Assembly (NCBI RefSeq): GCF_014066305.1
Contig: NW_023501166.1
Location: 1-64,000, forward strand
Origin: Letharia columbiana
Lineage: Eukaryota > Ascomycota > Lecanoromycetes > Lecanorales > Parmeliaceae
Direction: 5' to 3'
Length of the DNA stretch: 64,000 nt
This document shows, piece by piece, positions 35,381 through 46,562 of this stretch. Numbering within the stretch: the stretch's first letter is position 1; every line of letters starts with the position of its first letter. A program made the position numbers and the translations under genes. The notes below the pieces were generated by a model. That model did no database searches. It had not been told where the DNA came from and saw only the letters and a list, made by a program, of their open reading frames with translations.

Positions 35381-36877
35381 CTAGAAAGAGACGTAGTGCT
35401 TGCTCAGTCCTTGCTTGAAAACATCTTCCGAAACGACTTGATACGGTCCTTCATCTTTCCCATAAAGCCCAGTTCGCCCGTACGGGCCTTTGCTCGACCA
35501 AATTGCGTCTTGTGGCCAACTCCCATCAGAAACGACCTCAGCGACGTTCAGATCACCATGTACGCGATAGCAACGAGGCTCGAAGATCCAGTTGTTGATG
35601 AAGATTTCAACGTCCAATTCTACGCCCTCTTTTTCACGCAGGCTCATAAGAGAGCGAGCCTGTTCGAGAATGCGCCAAAATATGGTTTGTGACTTTTTTG
35701 AGGTTTTCAGCGATATCGGATGACGACCACACACAGTGCTGGTCCGAATTTGCATTTCGCCGCTCCAGTTGACGGAGGTATCAGCGAAGAGGTGCTCGCA
35801 GATCGAAGGCAGGGAAAGTGATAGGTTCCTTAAGCGAGGGCATTCGAGGATCTTTGGGCAGAGGTGCTGCTTTTGACCACGCAAAGAAGTCGGATCCGGA
35901 TGCTCGAAGCCATCAGCCGTCAGTGGTGAGTGCTCTAGTATTTCCAACGTTTCATCCGAGGAGTTGGCGATAGCCCCGATGCCGTCGATCGTGACTGAGG
36001 CGGTACCCGTAATATGCAACTCTCGTAGGTTGACCGCAGTGTGGGAAATGGCGATCAGGTCGTCATCGGTCAGCGGCATGAAGTTCGATTGTCCGAATAT
36101 TTTCAATCGCTTGAGCGCACTGAAGTCGACTCTAGGAGAACTCAGTGGCTTATTGTCAATTTGGTTTTTAGCGTTGTCTATCTGTGACTGCTTGAGATCA
36201 ACAGCGAGGAGCTCCAACGATGAGATACTATGGAAGTTCTCATTTCGGCCGAGTAGCCGTGACCAGTCTTCCGTACTCCCGTATCTCAACGCAGTCCATG
36301 GAAGCGTTACATATTCCAATTTGGTGCAACGGCGGAGTATTCCGAAAATCATGGCATTCGTTTCTGCACCGTAGTACCCAACGAAGGAAATCCTACGCAC
36401 GCAACATGCCAGTGCCGAACTGCTCTCGAAAAGTTGAAGCGTCTTCCTCAAGGAGTGGTAGGGGTCACGGTAGACGGCAATGCTTGAAAGATTTGTTTGT
36501 ACGGTGTGGAGTGTCCGAGACTGCATCCATCTACGCGGTCAAGAGTTAGCGATCGTCACGAAGAATATGGTGTGGAAGGGTAACCACCTTTCGCTACCTC
36601 GCCAACGCGTAATGAAAAGGCTCCTAAGGGCATACTCCGAAGCCCATTGGTGGCATTGTTGATTGACTTGTCGAATAGCATCGACGGCATTCCACTTCCG
36701 TGTGTCTGGGGACACCTGGCCTCTGACTACGCGTTGCATTCGTACATCTTGTAGAGGTTCGGGTGCCTGGCTTAAACCGTATGTGTATTGAGGATTTCCT
36801 TGAATGTTGAGTTCTGCGGTCTCTTCGAGAATGGCCGAAAATAGTTCATAAGGGAGGTTGTTGATGCTTGTTGGCAT
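35381..36877 (-). CDS. F-box-like protein with degenerate leucine-rich repeats
   Basis: Two exons (36877-36588 and 36530-35381; intron 57 bp with a GCTAAC branch site) encode 479 aa. The N-terminus INNLPYELFSAILEETAEL resembles an F-box-like helix set that would bind Skp1. The junction RWRGSER-WMQSRTLHTV is continuous only when the GTGGTT donor at 36587 is used. The body has repeated Leu-rich strands (SISSLELLAVDLKQ, ALKRLKIFGQSNF, NLRELHITGTASVTIDGIG, ECPRLRNLSLSLPSI), as in fungal F-box/LRR proteins. The C-terminus is less repetitive. Such genes turn over fast in filamentous fungi. Its substrate is unknown. Confidence 0.8.
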
Positions 36878-37902
36878 GCTGAAACTCTGTGGTGTGATGA
36901 ATGAGACGGAGAAAGTGATGCTTGAAAGTCAGTGTGTCCTGGATGTTAGCAGAGTAGCTTTGGAGCATTCAGTCTGGTTTTATATCTCCAGCAAAGCCGA
37001 CTTTTAAGGCCGGGGCCCCGCTTCTATCATTCGATTTCTGAAGACTTTGCAGCGTCATGGGGTCATTCTCGAACGCCATTCGTCAATGATGGCAGAGACT
37101 TCAGAAAATAAGAAGTCGGAGTGACATAAAATGGGGGTAATAGTATTTTCGATGATTGGCTGCGGCTGCAGCTCGGATGCTTAGATAAGCAGATCTATCC
37201 TTGGCGGTCGGATAGCAGCTTCCCGGAAAGACGCCTCGTCTATTTTTTTTGAAGCTTGACACAGATAACACAAAATATTATCTTCCGCCTCTGGTTCTGG
37301 GCGACCTGAAAGGCAGCGGCGAGTGTGGGACAGCTGAATTGTGGAGAAGCGACGGCGATTTTCTCATGGTTTGCTGCCGTTGCATCGACTGTCCCTCCTG
37401 GCTTGGCAGCACTGTTTGCGTATTCAAGGTGGCATCTTAAGGCTGAATGTCGCGACTCGTTAGGTAATATGCTGATGAGTCTACGTTGGGGCGAATTCAA
37501 TGGAGGCCAAAGCACGTACTGAGCCTGTAACGAAGATGGGAGTCTTTGCTAGTACTCAAGGTAGCTTTGCCAACTAGCAGACCGCGTTCGCTGCTGGACC
37601 GGCACTTTAGAAGCCGTTTTGGATAGATGAGGCCGTTTTCACCCCAATGACCCCTATGGCTCGTTCACCTGGATAGCTGTGGCTACAGCATTCCCCAGGC
37701 CAGGCCATTTCGATACTGGGGATCAACCTGTCGAAATCACATACCTGCTCTACCCGCTCCTCCAATACGGCGGATGAAGGCTGACACTCCGACAAAACCA
37801 GACTATCAATTTTTTTCTCTTGTCTTATTCTGGGTATTTTTCCTTTACGGTTTCTAGTATTTATAGCTTCTACTCTTCGTACGAATTCTTGATATTATAG
37901 CT
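36878..37902. other. Gene-poor stretch at the border of the repeat-rich region
   Basis: It contains the F-box gene promoter and then sequence without coding signal on either strand. This is where the dense gene order stops. Confidence 0.5.
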
Positions 37903-38290
37903 TTCTCTTTAGAATATTCTTTGCAGAATACTCTTTTCAAGGTATTCTCGTTGCGATGTTCTGTCTGAGCACTCTCCGAGATACTCTCTAAGATACTCTT
38001 CCAGGTACTTCACGAGACACTCTTCCGGGGATACTCTTCGGGGTACTCTCCGGGGTACTTTCCGAGATTCTCTTTGAGAGGTATTCTTCGAGGAACACTT
38101 TTTAAGAGACACTTTTTAGAGTACTTCACAGGGTATTTCAGGCGAAGAGTTTCATTGAGAGTATTGCGAAAAGTATTACAGAGAATGTCACGGAGAGTGT
38201 CGCGAGGGGTACCTTGAGAAGAGTGTCTCGAAGAGCGAAGAAAGTCTCTTAGAGAGAGTCTTTCAAACAGAGTCTTTTTAGGTGCGTCCC
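37903..38290. repeat. Degenerate minisatellite with a strand switch
   Basis: The segment is built from many imperfect 13-16-bp units of the type (A/G)TACTCT(C/T)C(G)GGG. In the left about 230 bp the unit reads on the plus strand; from about 38140 it reads on the minus strand (GAGAGTATT, GAGAGTGTC). The two halves therefore face each other and can form a long imperfect hairpin. Open minus-strand frames with EYL/EYP repeats are by-products of the array. Confidence 0.75.
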
Positions 38291-38979
38291 TCAGTAGTAT
38301 AAAATAATCTACTTGTATAATTATCCAGAGATAGTAATCGCAAGATCGTTTTTTTCTTTCAAAAAAAAACGAAAACAAATTCGACCGTTTGGTTTTGTGG
38401 GAGTGTCAGCCTTCGTCCGCCGTATCCAACCGTGGATTGGCGTCCAAATTCTTTCCCGGCTGTACGACCTGATCCTGGGCTTTGATATCCTATTGCTTCG
38501 GTTGAATCTTCTAATAGGTATCATTCGATAACTAATACCGTGATTCTGGCCCTGGCCCTGGCCTGGACATAGCTGGGAATTGATCGGACTGGGGTCGAAG
38601 ACGGGTACTCGTCTATGGGCATTTGCGCTTCTGTCGATGATGTGACGCCCAGTATCATCGAGCATTGCAAATCACCAAGTGACAAGGGAGATCCCTTTGA
38701 TTGCACCTATTTCGATACCGGCCTTGCAACAGGACCCGCCGTCTTCGGGAACTAATCTGTCTGGAAGGAGATACACTCTTCATAGGGGCGAATCCGCCCG
38801 CGAGTAGTTTCTCATATCCAGCCGTAAACACCCTCGTCGAGTTTCATGTCATCTACCTCGCAAATCTCAGCGTCTTCAGAGTATTCGGACCGAGTTACAC
38901 GGACCAGCTGGTCGCACTGATAGGGACGTTCGACCTTTGTCTGTATGGAGCATGAGGTGGGAAAAGGGAACCTGGTGAA
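38291..38979. other. Non-coding, probable repeat remnant
   Basis: Mixed-composition sequence with short open frames that show no family similarity. It may be a remnant of a mobile element; nothing specific can be shown. Confidence 0.35.
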
Positions 38980-39016
38980 ACCCAAATTGGGGGGGGGGAG
39001 GGAAAAAAAAAAAAAA

Positions 39017-39062
<46 letters not shown>

Positions 39063-39178
39063 TTTTTAAAAACCACCCCCAACAAAAAAAAAAAAAAAAA
39101 ATTCAACAAAAAAACCCGCAATTTTACAAAAAGCGAAGAAAAAAAAAAAAAATTTCTCCCCACACCAAAAAAAAACAT
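38980..39178. repeat. Homopolymer block (G-run, then long A-runs)
   Basis: A run of about ten G is followed by about 170 bp made almost only of long A-runs broken by a few T, C and G. The plus strand reads as a poly-Lys frame. The composition changes abruptly on both sides. It resembles a low-quality read tail joined into a contig more than natural sequence. Confidence 0.8.
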
Positions 39179-40150
39179 GTCAGCATGCCAAGTTTTTTAT
39201 TGCCCACATAAGACGGATATCACTCTTTCAGCGCTGGCGCAGCGATAGCAATACGTCGACTATTACGCCCGGATGGGTCATCACTTATATTTGTATTCGA
39301 TGAATCGCCGAGTATCTCATTGTTGATCACGAGTCGTCGTCCCGGACTCATAGACATCCTTAAGCGCTTACGACGGTCAGCATTGTATGCGGCGAGCCTC
39401 AAATATTGCCAAAAACGACATGAGGATCGCGCTGGCTGGTTGTGAGATAGCTATAAGCGCTTGATTGGTCTATGCACACCGAGTTGATGGTCCGGTTGAA
39501 CGGTCAGCCTCTATCTATGAAAGCATGATGTTCAGCCTTGTTCTGATCCACTGGCGCACACCTCCTAGGTGTCAGGCCCCTCCATCTGCTACTACCCGCA
39601 CCAAAGAAACAGAGTCGATACCAGCAACGTGCAGCATCAAAGGGCGAGGGATGGTGCAAGACGCATCTATAGCTCGCCTATGAGGTTTTCCTTTGACGGG
39701 CTGGTAGGCGCAAGGAGCTTCCGTCCTTACCCGTTGCGCCCTATTGTAGCTTGTAACTCAACAGGCTTAATCTTGCAACCCTAGCCTGCTTGTCTGCCGC
39801 CGCAAGGAGCAAGTAGGCATCCATTCCAAGACGAATTAGTGGGAAATGACCACAAGCAGAGAACAGGGGTTGGATGACATGATATTCAACAATCAGGGTC
39901 TCCGTCTGAGACGCCCGGAATTATGCTCTATTATCATCCAAGAGCCAGAGGTATGCGGCGGAGAGGTAGGGTAAGCAAAGAAAAGTGCCTGCAACTCTGC
40001 CCAAGGCGACCTCTATTTGCGGACAGAGCGATTGTCCATGACAAGTTTCTGGTGGCAGGCTGAATGATTGGAAAACACGTAGCATGGGAGACGTCAAACG
40101 AAGGGGTTGGAGACGATCCTTATCCATTCTTGCTGCATGGATACGAAAGC
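39179..40150. other. Non-coding spacer
   Basis: No gene, RNA or clear repeat could be recognised between the homopolymer block and the mobile element at 40160. Confidence 0.4.
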
Positions 40151-40354
40151 CCATCTACCGTCCAAGGCTCCCAGCGGTCCAACCGTCGGTCTGGAGGTCT
40201 GAACCGGTCCAAAATGAAGCTAAACCGACGGTTCATGGTCGGTCCAAGAGACAAACCGGCCCACCCCTTAATGGACCGGTCCGACCGATAGTCTCGGCTA
40301 AAATATGTGCTGGGGCGCGGGGCTACCCAGTAGTGGAAAACTTACCGAGAATGT

Positions 40355-40417
40355 GAGAAGACTGAGAAGACTGAGAAGACTGAGAAGACTGAGAAGACTG
40401 AGAAGACTGAGAAGACT
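40355..40417 (+). repeat. Perfect 9-bp tandem repeat (GAGAAGACT)x7
   Basis: Seven identical copies in a row near the left end of the 2.3-kb element. Perfect identity suggests recent expansion by slippage, in contrast with the decayed interior next to it. Confidence 0.95.
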
Positions 40418-40559
40418 GAATTACTACTGCATAATACCAATTCTATTAAGGGGAGACCCCCTAAACCCCCCCTCCCTCCGGGGGCTCTCCGAGGGCCCGT
40501 CCTCGCAAGCTCGAAATTATTTACATAAAGCCCATTTTGAGATCGGTATAGGGTCGTCC

Positions 40560-41570
40560 GCTTCGTCAAGATCATAACTATAATCCCCCTAAAGAAATTC
40601 CTTACAACGATCATCAATTATAAACCGAAGTTGCTTATAAATAGCCTTAAGATCTCTATATCGAATCGCCGTATATAATAAAGTCTCATTAAGTTAATCC
40701 TTAATTTAAGGCTAACCGACCGCTATACACTAATCTTCCATAATATAAAATACGTAATCTAAGGCGTCTTATACTAATAGGCCCTTATAAGAATCGCTCT
40801 TCTTAAAAACGTATTTAATATATGAGATTATTATATAAATCCTCGATAACCTCTCGTTAAAGATGAAAATAACTTATTTCGACTTTTTCGTAAGCGCGTT
40901 TTAGAACGCCGAGACCTTAATTTTTCCGTAGATATATATTATAAACATCGAATATAGGGCGTTTAATATCGGGGTCTAGAGTATCGAGCTTGAAGATATT
41001 TATTTAGATCTCGATAATACGTAGAGAATTAATGCCTTCGAGAGTAGTTTAAGAAAGATTTTAAGATATCGTAGACTAAAATTGAGATTATAATATAATA
41101 TCGCACGAAGATAATCGACGTTATTATCGACTTTAAACTTTTCTCTAAGAATATAATTGATTTTAAGAGTATAACTATAAGAGAGCGCGCTCGATATTTT
41201 GTTTTTAATAATTCTTTTAATATCGATTTGCAGTACGTCGAGCTGTAGAGGATATAAGGCCAAAATCTAAAATTAATTAAGATATATTACTTATAAGGAT
41301 AGAGATAGAGAGAAATAGAGAAAATTAGAGAGAAAATTGATATTCTTAGTCAAGACCTACTAAATCCTTAGTTACTTCTTAATAAGATAAGAGTTTCCCA
41401 GAATAGTCTTATAGCGAGGCTTGGCACAGAAGTAATTTTATTCTTAAGCCAGGAGAAAGCAAGCTTTTCAATTAGTGAACTAACCTAGAGAGGATTAAAA
41501 GCAATTTTAATAAGGCTAGAAAAATTGATGACTAATCAGATTTCCGTTGATTGGATATGATATTATCAAA
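40560..41570. other. AT-rich, RIP-like decayed interior of the element
   Basis: About 1 kb is strongly enriched in TA steps and poor in CA and TG, with stops in all frames. This is the pattern left by repeat-induced point mutation, a premeiotic C-to-T process acting on duplicated DNA in ascomycetes. Any former transposase or retroelement gene is unreadable. Confidence 0.6.
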
Positions 41571-41585
41571 AGTACACCTGTAATG

Positions 41586-42242
41586 GGCGAATTACTAATT
41601 CATACCCCAAAAGTATGGATCCTTACCGAATCATACCCCTAATTACTGAATCATACCCCTACACCAAATTTCACCCAAATATGGGGTATGATTCGGTAAT
41701 TTGCCATTGCTTGGGGTATGATTTGATGAGGATCTTAAATGAGAAGTTAATGGTAGCGGTAGGCTTACTGAGCGTCTGGTAGTAGTCGTTGACTTGATTA
41801 TTGATGACGGTGGTATTTACGCTGCGCAACGGGGCGGGGTTCGGGGCGGGGTTTGACCCCCGAAGCTTACCCCGCCAAATTATTCCTTCGGGGGCCCTAC
41901 GGGACCCGAATAGGGGTGTCTGCAGCGTGAAGTGCGGACACCCCCGGGCTCGAAATTTCGCCCACTCGGCTTTCGTCTGATGTTTTTAGGCTGATAGAAT
42001 TCTCATCAAATGCGGTCGGAGAAACTCCCTTATTTCTATGATCGAATAAGCCAGATCGCGGATTATCTCCTTCGTAGTTTGAGGCCACTTTGACAACTTA
42101 CCAAATCATACCCCAAGCAATGGCAAATTACCGAATCATACCCCATATTTGGGTGTGATTTGGTGTAGGGGTATGATTCGGTAATTAGGGGTATGATTCG
42201 GTAAGGATTCGTACTTTCGGGGTATGATTCGGTAATTTGCCG
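41586..42242. mobile_element. Nested MITE/Mutator-like element (657 bp) with ~140-bp inverted repeats
   Basis: Long, near-identical terminal inverted repeats span about 41586-41728 and 42099-42242 (outer ends GGCGAATTAC and, on the other strand, GGCAAATTAC). The 11-bp direct repeat CACCTGTAATG flanks the element at 41575-41585 and 42243-42253, which suits Mutator-type elements (8-11 bp). Inside each arm the motif ACCGAATCATACCCC recurs in both orientations, so each arm can also fold on itself. The 370-bp centre is GC-rich and holds a stem GGGGTGTC/GACACCCC (41913-41944). It encodes no transposase, so it is a non-autonomous element. It lies within the older 2.3-kb element and is clearly less decayed. 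Confidence 0.75.
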
Positions 42243-42456
42243 CACCTGTAATGATCAAACATTCACTCAAAAATATAGTCACCAAAACATCAAATTTGAA
42301 CCGGTCCACTATTAGTCGACTGGTCCAAAGATATTATGAACCGGTCCACCGACTATTAACGAAATACTCATATCGGTCCATGGACCGGTCCAATGGACCG
42401 GTCCAGACTATTAGTTGAACGGTTCGCGGTCGACCGCTGGGAGCCTTCCATCTACC

Positions 42457-43586
42457 TTAGGCCCCTGGCTGCGCGATCATGACGATTTTGAATTTTGATT
42501 GATGGGGATTGAAAGGGATTGAGGGGGGTTGAAGGAAGTTGGAGGGATGGTGGGATGTCGAACGAGAGTCTCGCAGTCTTTCATAGGCGCGACAAAGGAG
42601 GACGGGCTGGAGCACTTGCTAAGTAAAGTAAAGTACCTTGCTACTTGCTAGCCTTAGTAGGTGGCAATTAATGAGCAAATGGGAGGCATGAATGGAAAGT
42701 GGTCAAGTCTTACGAGGTACCCAGCTCAAAGACACGACGACAAAGAAGCAAGAAGGCCATGTGCGGGAAGCCAAGGGCACTTTTGTGTCAAGAGGGACGG
42801 TGATGGAGATAAGGTTTCCCCACGGCATTAGCCTTTTGAGCCAGTTGCATCAGTTGCATGCATTAGTGACAGTACATCTTACCTGACCGCTCCTTCGCGC
42901 GCTTTATTCGGCAACGCTTTCCAGCCGACTCCGAGTGGCAAGTCACACCAGGCATTCTCCAGTGCAATGCCACTCACTTCTTTTGCTAGCGATGCCCACG
43001 CCACTGGATCTGATTCGCGTACTAAAGTATACGGTACCGACAACAAGTCAGAGCAGGTGTCAATCGAACATAGGCGCCGGAAGAGAAGACATGCAACGGT
43101 GAACCCACTTCTACAATAGAAAGGCTGAGCGAGGGAAAACATCATAGAGGAACAGGTGCCGTGATATGCTTGCGCCACATGCTCTGTTCCTAGTAGCTCA
43201 TGTCCATTTGTTGATTGCGCATCTCACATCCAGATCCGCTGCAGAAGCGTGTAATAGCCGTGCGATTGGCCGAGTCAACGGCTTGACCCAACCAAGCATG
43301 TTCACCAGCAACGTTCACGGCGGGTTTTAAGGGAGATGATCGAGGATGGTTCAGAAGTCACTCTCTTACTCAGATTTCCCCGCAGCCGTGCATAAAGTCG
43401 AGTTGACAGCAAAGCCACTCACACTTTTGTCTTTCCCTTCCGGATGTCCTGCGCGATGGCGTCCGCTTTTCAGATTGTTTCAACATTAGGATTGTGGTTG
43501 AGAGACCAACATTATATGAGAGGCTTACCTCCGTAAAGAGAGGCAACCTTCAACTTATCAACTATTTACAAATACTGCTGAGCAAT
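42457..43586. other. Non-coding spacer
   Basis: G-rich GGATTGA-type short repeats occur around 42500-42560, and AGTAAAGTAAAGTAC lies near 42623. No gene was recognised. The last 200 bp probably contain the promoter of the small membrane protein gene. Confidence 0.4.
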
Positions 43587-43964
43587 ATGACTCCGTCAAT
43601 AGCATCGGCAGCTACCCAAACCATCGCCACCATCGCCTTTGGCATTGTCGCCACACTGATCAGTGCCCTCACCGTCTGGCAAGGCCGCAGAGCCTGGCGA
43701 AGACTGTACGGACGGCAGAGCGAGCGAAACGCCGAGTCCGACGTCGAGTCACGTGATTATCCCCTTCATCATTGGCCAACTCCGCGCTTACTAATCCTCG
43801 CTTAAGAAACCAGCATTGAACTCGAAGCGCGTCCCTCTTATCCCCATGTCTTCGAGCTTCCGGCAACGCCATTCACGGACGTGGAAGAGACTGGGCTTCT
43901 CGAATCGCCTGCAGCTTTTGCTCCATCCGCAGCACCGACCACGACTACAGTTGCGCTGGCTTAG
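43587..43964 (+). CDS. Small single-pass membrane protein, unknown function
   Basis: Two exons (43587-43752 and 43807-43964) joined over a 54-bp intron with a TACTAAT branch site give 107 aa. One hydrophobic helix (TIATIAFGIVATLISALTVW, about residues 12-31) is followed at once by a strongly basic stretch (GRRAWRRLYGR), which by the positive-inside rule places the C-terminus in the cytosol. The tail is acidic and Pro/Ala/Thr-rich (FELPATPFTDVEETGLLESP). The donor GTGATT is not consensus. Without splicing the frame stops soon after the donor. I know no family for it. It stands alone in a repeat-rich region, so a lineage-specific gene is likely. Confidence 0.55.
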
Positions 43965-46562
43965 ATTTTTCTGCGAGGGAGCGAGGGACGGTGTCCTGTG
44001 GGCTTTGGATCCTGTATCTGAAATGCATGGAGTTGTCGATCAGTTCATGGAGACGGTGTTTTTGCGAATTTTTCATGAGCTTATGCTCGGTAGGAAATGA
44101 GGAAATAACGATCAGGTTTATAGACGCGTGCACTGAGTAGCATCCTGGGCAATGGGCACCTCAATGCAGAGCTATTGACGGCGGCGTTGAAGTGCAGAGG
44201 GCATGAGAGAGAGAATTCGGATATATATTCTGCAACGCATTATCATGGATCTCGTTTCACCTGAATGCTCTTTCAATTGATTATTACCCCTGTTGACGGA
44301 ACGAAAACACCCCCACGAGGTGATATAATGGAAGCTCACATAGTTTGAAATGGTCAACACTCTAGACTCCTTCTCCGAAAGATTCAGACTGAGAGAGAAC
44401 AAAAGGCATGAACGTTGAGACATGCTTAAATATCAAACTTTCCGAGGTATCTTGTACAAAGGAGGGCCTGTTCTATGGGATGAAGGGGAAACTCACAACG
44501 CCATTATCTAGCAATACTAACGAAGACCGCAAGAGGTCCCGTAGAAAAACCCCCATTATCAGGATCGATCCTGCTCCAGTCGCCTTTCAAGCTCGTCCTG
44601 GAGCACTGTTGGGCCCTGACTGCTTGGAGCCAGTATCTTTGAACATGTCCAGGTACTGGTGGGCGTGGCAGTACTGCCTCGTGTACTGATGGGTGATGTT
44701 TGGGCAGCACGGAAGACCACTTCGGCTATTGTCGCAAGGTGCAGTGAGCTGACGAGGTGCGACGGGGCAGCGACACCAATACATCCGTCGTGTGTAGAAG
44801 CACATCGTGGTCCTTGCTGAGGATCGATTTCGAGGGAAGGTGGAAGCTGATGTTAGGTGATCTGTCGTGACTTTAATGTTCTGGGTGTTTTAGAGAGAGA
44901 GAAATTCGGATAGGTTCTCGGCCCTGGATATTTATCATGGACGTCAGGAAAAAGACGATGTCACGAGCCATGTGATGACCGTGCCTCAATCTGCAACACT
45001 TTGGCAAAGACATTGTCATTGATTTTTTCTTTGTCGCTTAGGGATTTCTTTGTAGATTCTTGTTTACTCTGCCCATGTCAAACCTGATTGTCGCGCACAC
45101 TTAGAATGTCAATTTCATTGTTAGCACAAGGCTCGGTTGGACGAAACACAATTCAAGTCGAGCTTGACGACGCACGGTGTTGTAGGTATCCACATCAACC
45201 GTCCGTAAAGGCGGGAACTAGATCAATATAGAATAGCATTTGCTCGTTCCTAGACCTTCACTATGCTGCACTAGTATCGTGAGCCGGGAATGGAGGTAGC
45301 TGCAAGTGCGCGCTTCGTCACTCGGGCAGTAGTCGCCTTTGTAGTAGGGGACGCATGAGTCGCACGAGGCGTAGGGATAGTCCATGATCTTGACTCAGTT
45401 GCCGAGAGATGGTGCTTTGTTGCGGGTGAAGACGTGGGGGAAGAGGTTGGGCAAAGACGGGATGCTGAGGTCAGATGGACCGCACGTGCCATAAAGGTGG
45501 GAAAGGCTTACCAGTGGGGATGCTGCTGTGTATATGGCGAGCACAGCGTGCCATAAACGGCGAGGTTAAGGGGAAAGTTCGGATGACAGATCGAGGAGTA
45601 GTGGTGAAATAGCCCAAATTTGCTAGGGGTCTGAAACATTGAGAGATGGGGACTCGCCTACAAAATTGAAGGAGGACCAAGGGAGGAGTACCCTCTCCTG
45701 GAGCCTGCGCCTTATTTTTTGACTAGTTGAGCAATTTCCCTACCTGAGCAAGGACCATCGACCTAAGAGACGCTAGAAGCACAGAGATAACAAAACGCCA
45801 TGATCACGGCAATGACTATAACCATCGACATGGAGACGAGTGGAACATACATCGAACGCCTGGGATAGAAGGATTGGACGACTTTACAACAAAGTCGAAA
45901 ATGTTCACCAGTCGCTTGAGGCGTACAGACTCATACTGTATCACCGAATGGGACAGCTGGAATCAAATCTTTCTGTGGCACAGACCAAGAAAGTTTGAAC
46001 AGCTTTTCTCGCATGAGGAGAAACAAATCCTTACGTCGAGGAGGCTCGGCCGGCAGTCCAAAGACTATGATCTCGTCCCCCGGTATTATCAGCCTCCTGT
46101 AATTTAGTGAAGCCTTGGTCCGGTCTGAGCGCATTCTCAAGGAGTTTATCTGGCATGTTTCGAGCTCAAGATCCTTGACCAAGAGGTTGACTAAAGGTGC
46201 ATTGTAGATCCTCAAACGAACGACAATGCTCCCGAATGTTGACGAAGTCAAGAGTATTGTACTCTCAGCTCTGAAGACGACGGTTTTCGTCGTCCACTAG
46301 TATAATTTGATAATGGCACTTTTGCGACATGGAGATCCGCAAGTACTTATCCAGATCACAGCTGACCTGTAGTCCCGGTAAAATCTTGGCTCGGATAGTA
46401 ACATTTCGAGTCCCAGCGTCTGATGGTCCTGACCTCCAGTACCATAAAGTTGAATTCTGGTTCTCCCTTGCTTGTTGAAGCAAATTTGGACACAATTGTG
46501 ATCACTGCAACGCAATCGAAAGGCCCAAATCTCAGGCAAAAGCCTAAAGAAGTCAAAGAAGC
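43965..46562. other. Gene-poor region with scattered short open frames
   Basis: No intact gene could be built over 2.6 kb. A possible broken Cys-containing reading frame on the minus strand near 45245-45639 is described in the findings. A minus-strand frame at 46297-46490 could be an alternative last exon of the gene at 46563, since a GTAAGC donor overlaps its stop; I consider this unlikely. Confidence 0.4.

Larger units (their letters stand above)
40160..42447. mobile_element. 2.3-kb DNA transposon remnant with inverted ends and a 9-bp target duplication
   Basis: The ends carry inverted repeats: AAGGCTCCCAGCGGTC at 40164-40179 and its reverse complement at 42432-42447. The 9-bp direct repeat CCATCTACC flanks the element (40151-40159 and 42448-42456). 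The left end carries four extra bases before the inverted repeat. Both subterminal regions are full of short ACCGGTCCA-type motifs (for example GGACCGGTCC), a layout known from hAT and Mutator-like elements where transposase binds many short sites. The interior has no intact transposase. It holds a 9-bp tandem array, an AT-rich RIP-like block and a nested younger element. Superfamily is undecided: the flanking repeat length suits hAT (8 bp) or MULE (9-11 bp). Confidence 0.7.

Noticed and set aside
37909..38378. Two minus-strand open frames with EYLREYL/EYPEEYP-like repeats
   Set aside because: By-products of the degenerate minisatellite; no start context or family.
38945..39211. Poly-Lys open frame
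   Set aside because: Translation of the homopolymer block, which is probably a sequence artefact.
44200..44960. Weak similarity between 44207-44260 and 44895-44945 (GAGAGAGAATTCGGATA-like)
   Set aside because: Short and imperfect; insufficient to call a duplication or repeat.
46297..46490. Alternative last exon for the surface-protein gene using the GTAAGC donor at its stop
   Set aside because: The resulting tail shows no conservation or composition support; the stop at 46563 is simpler.
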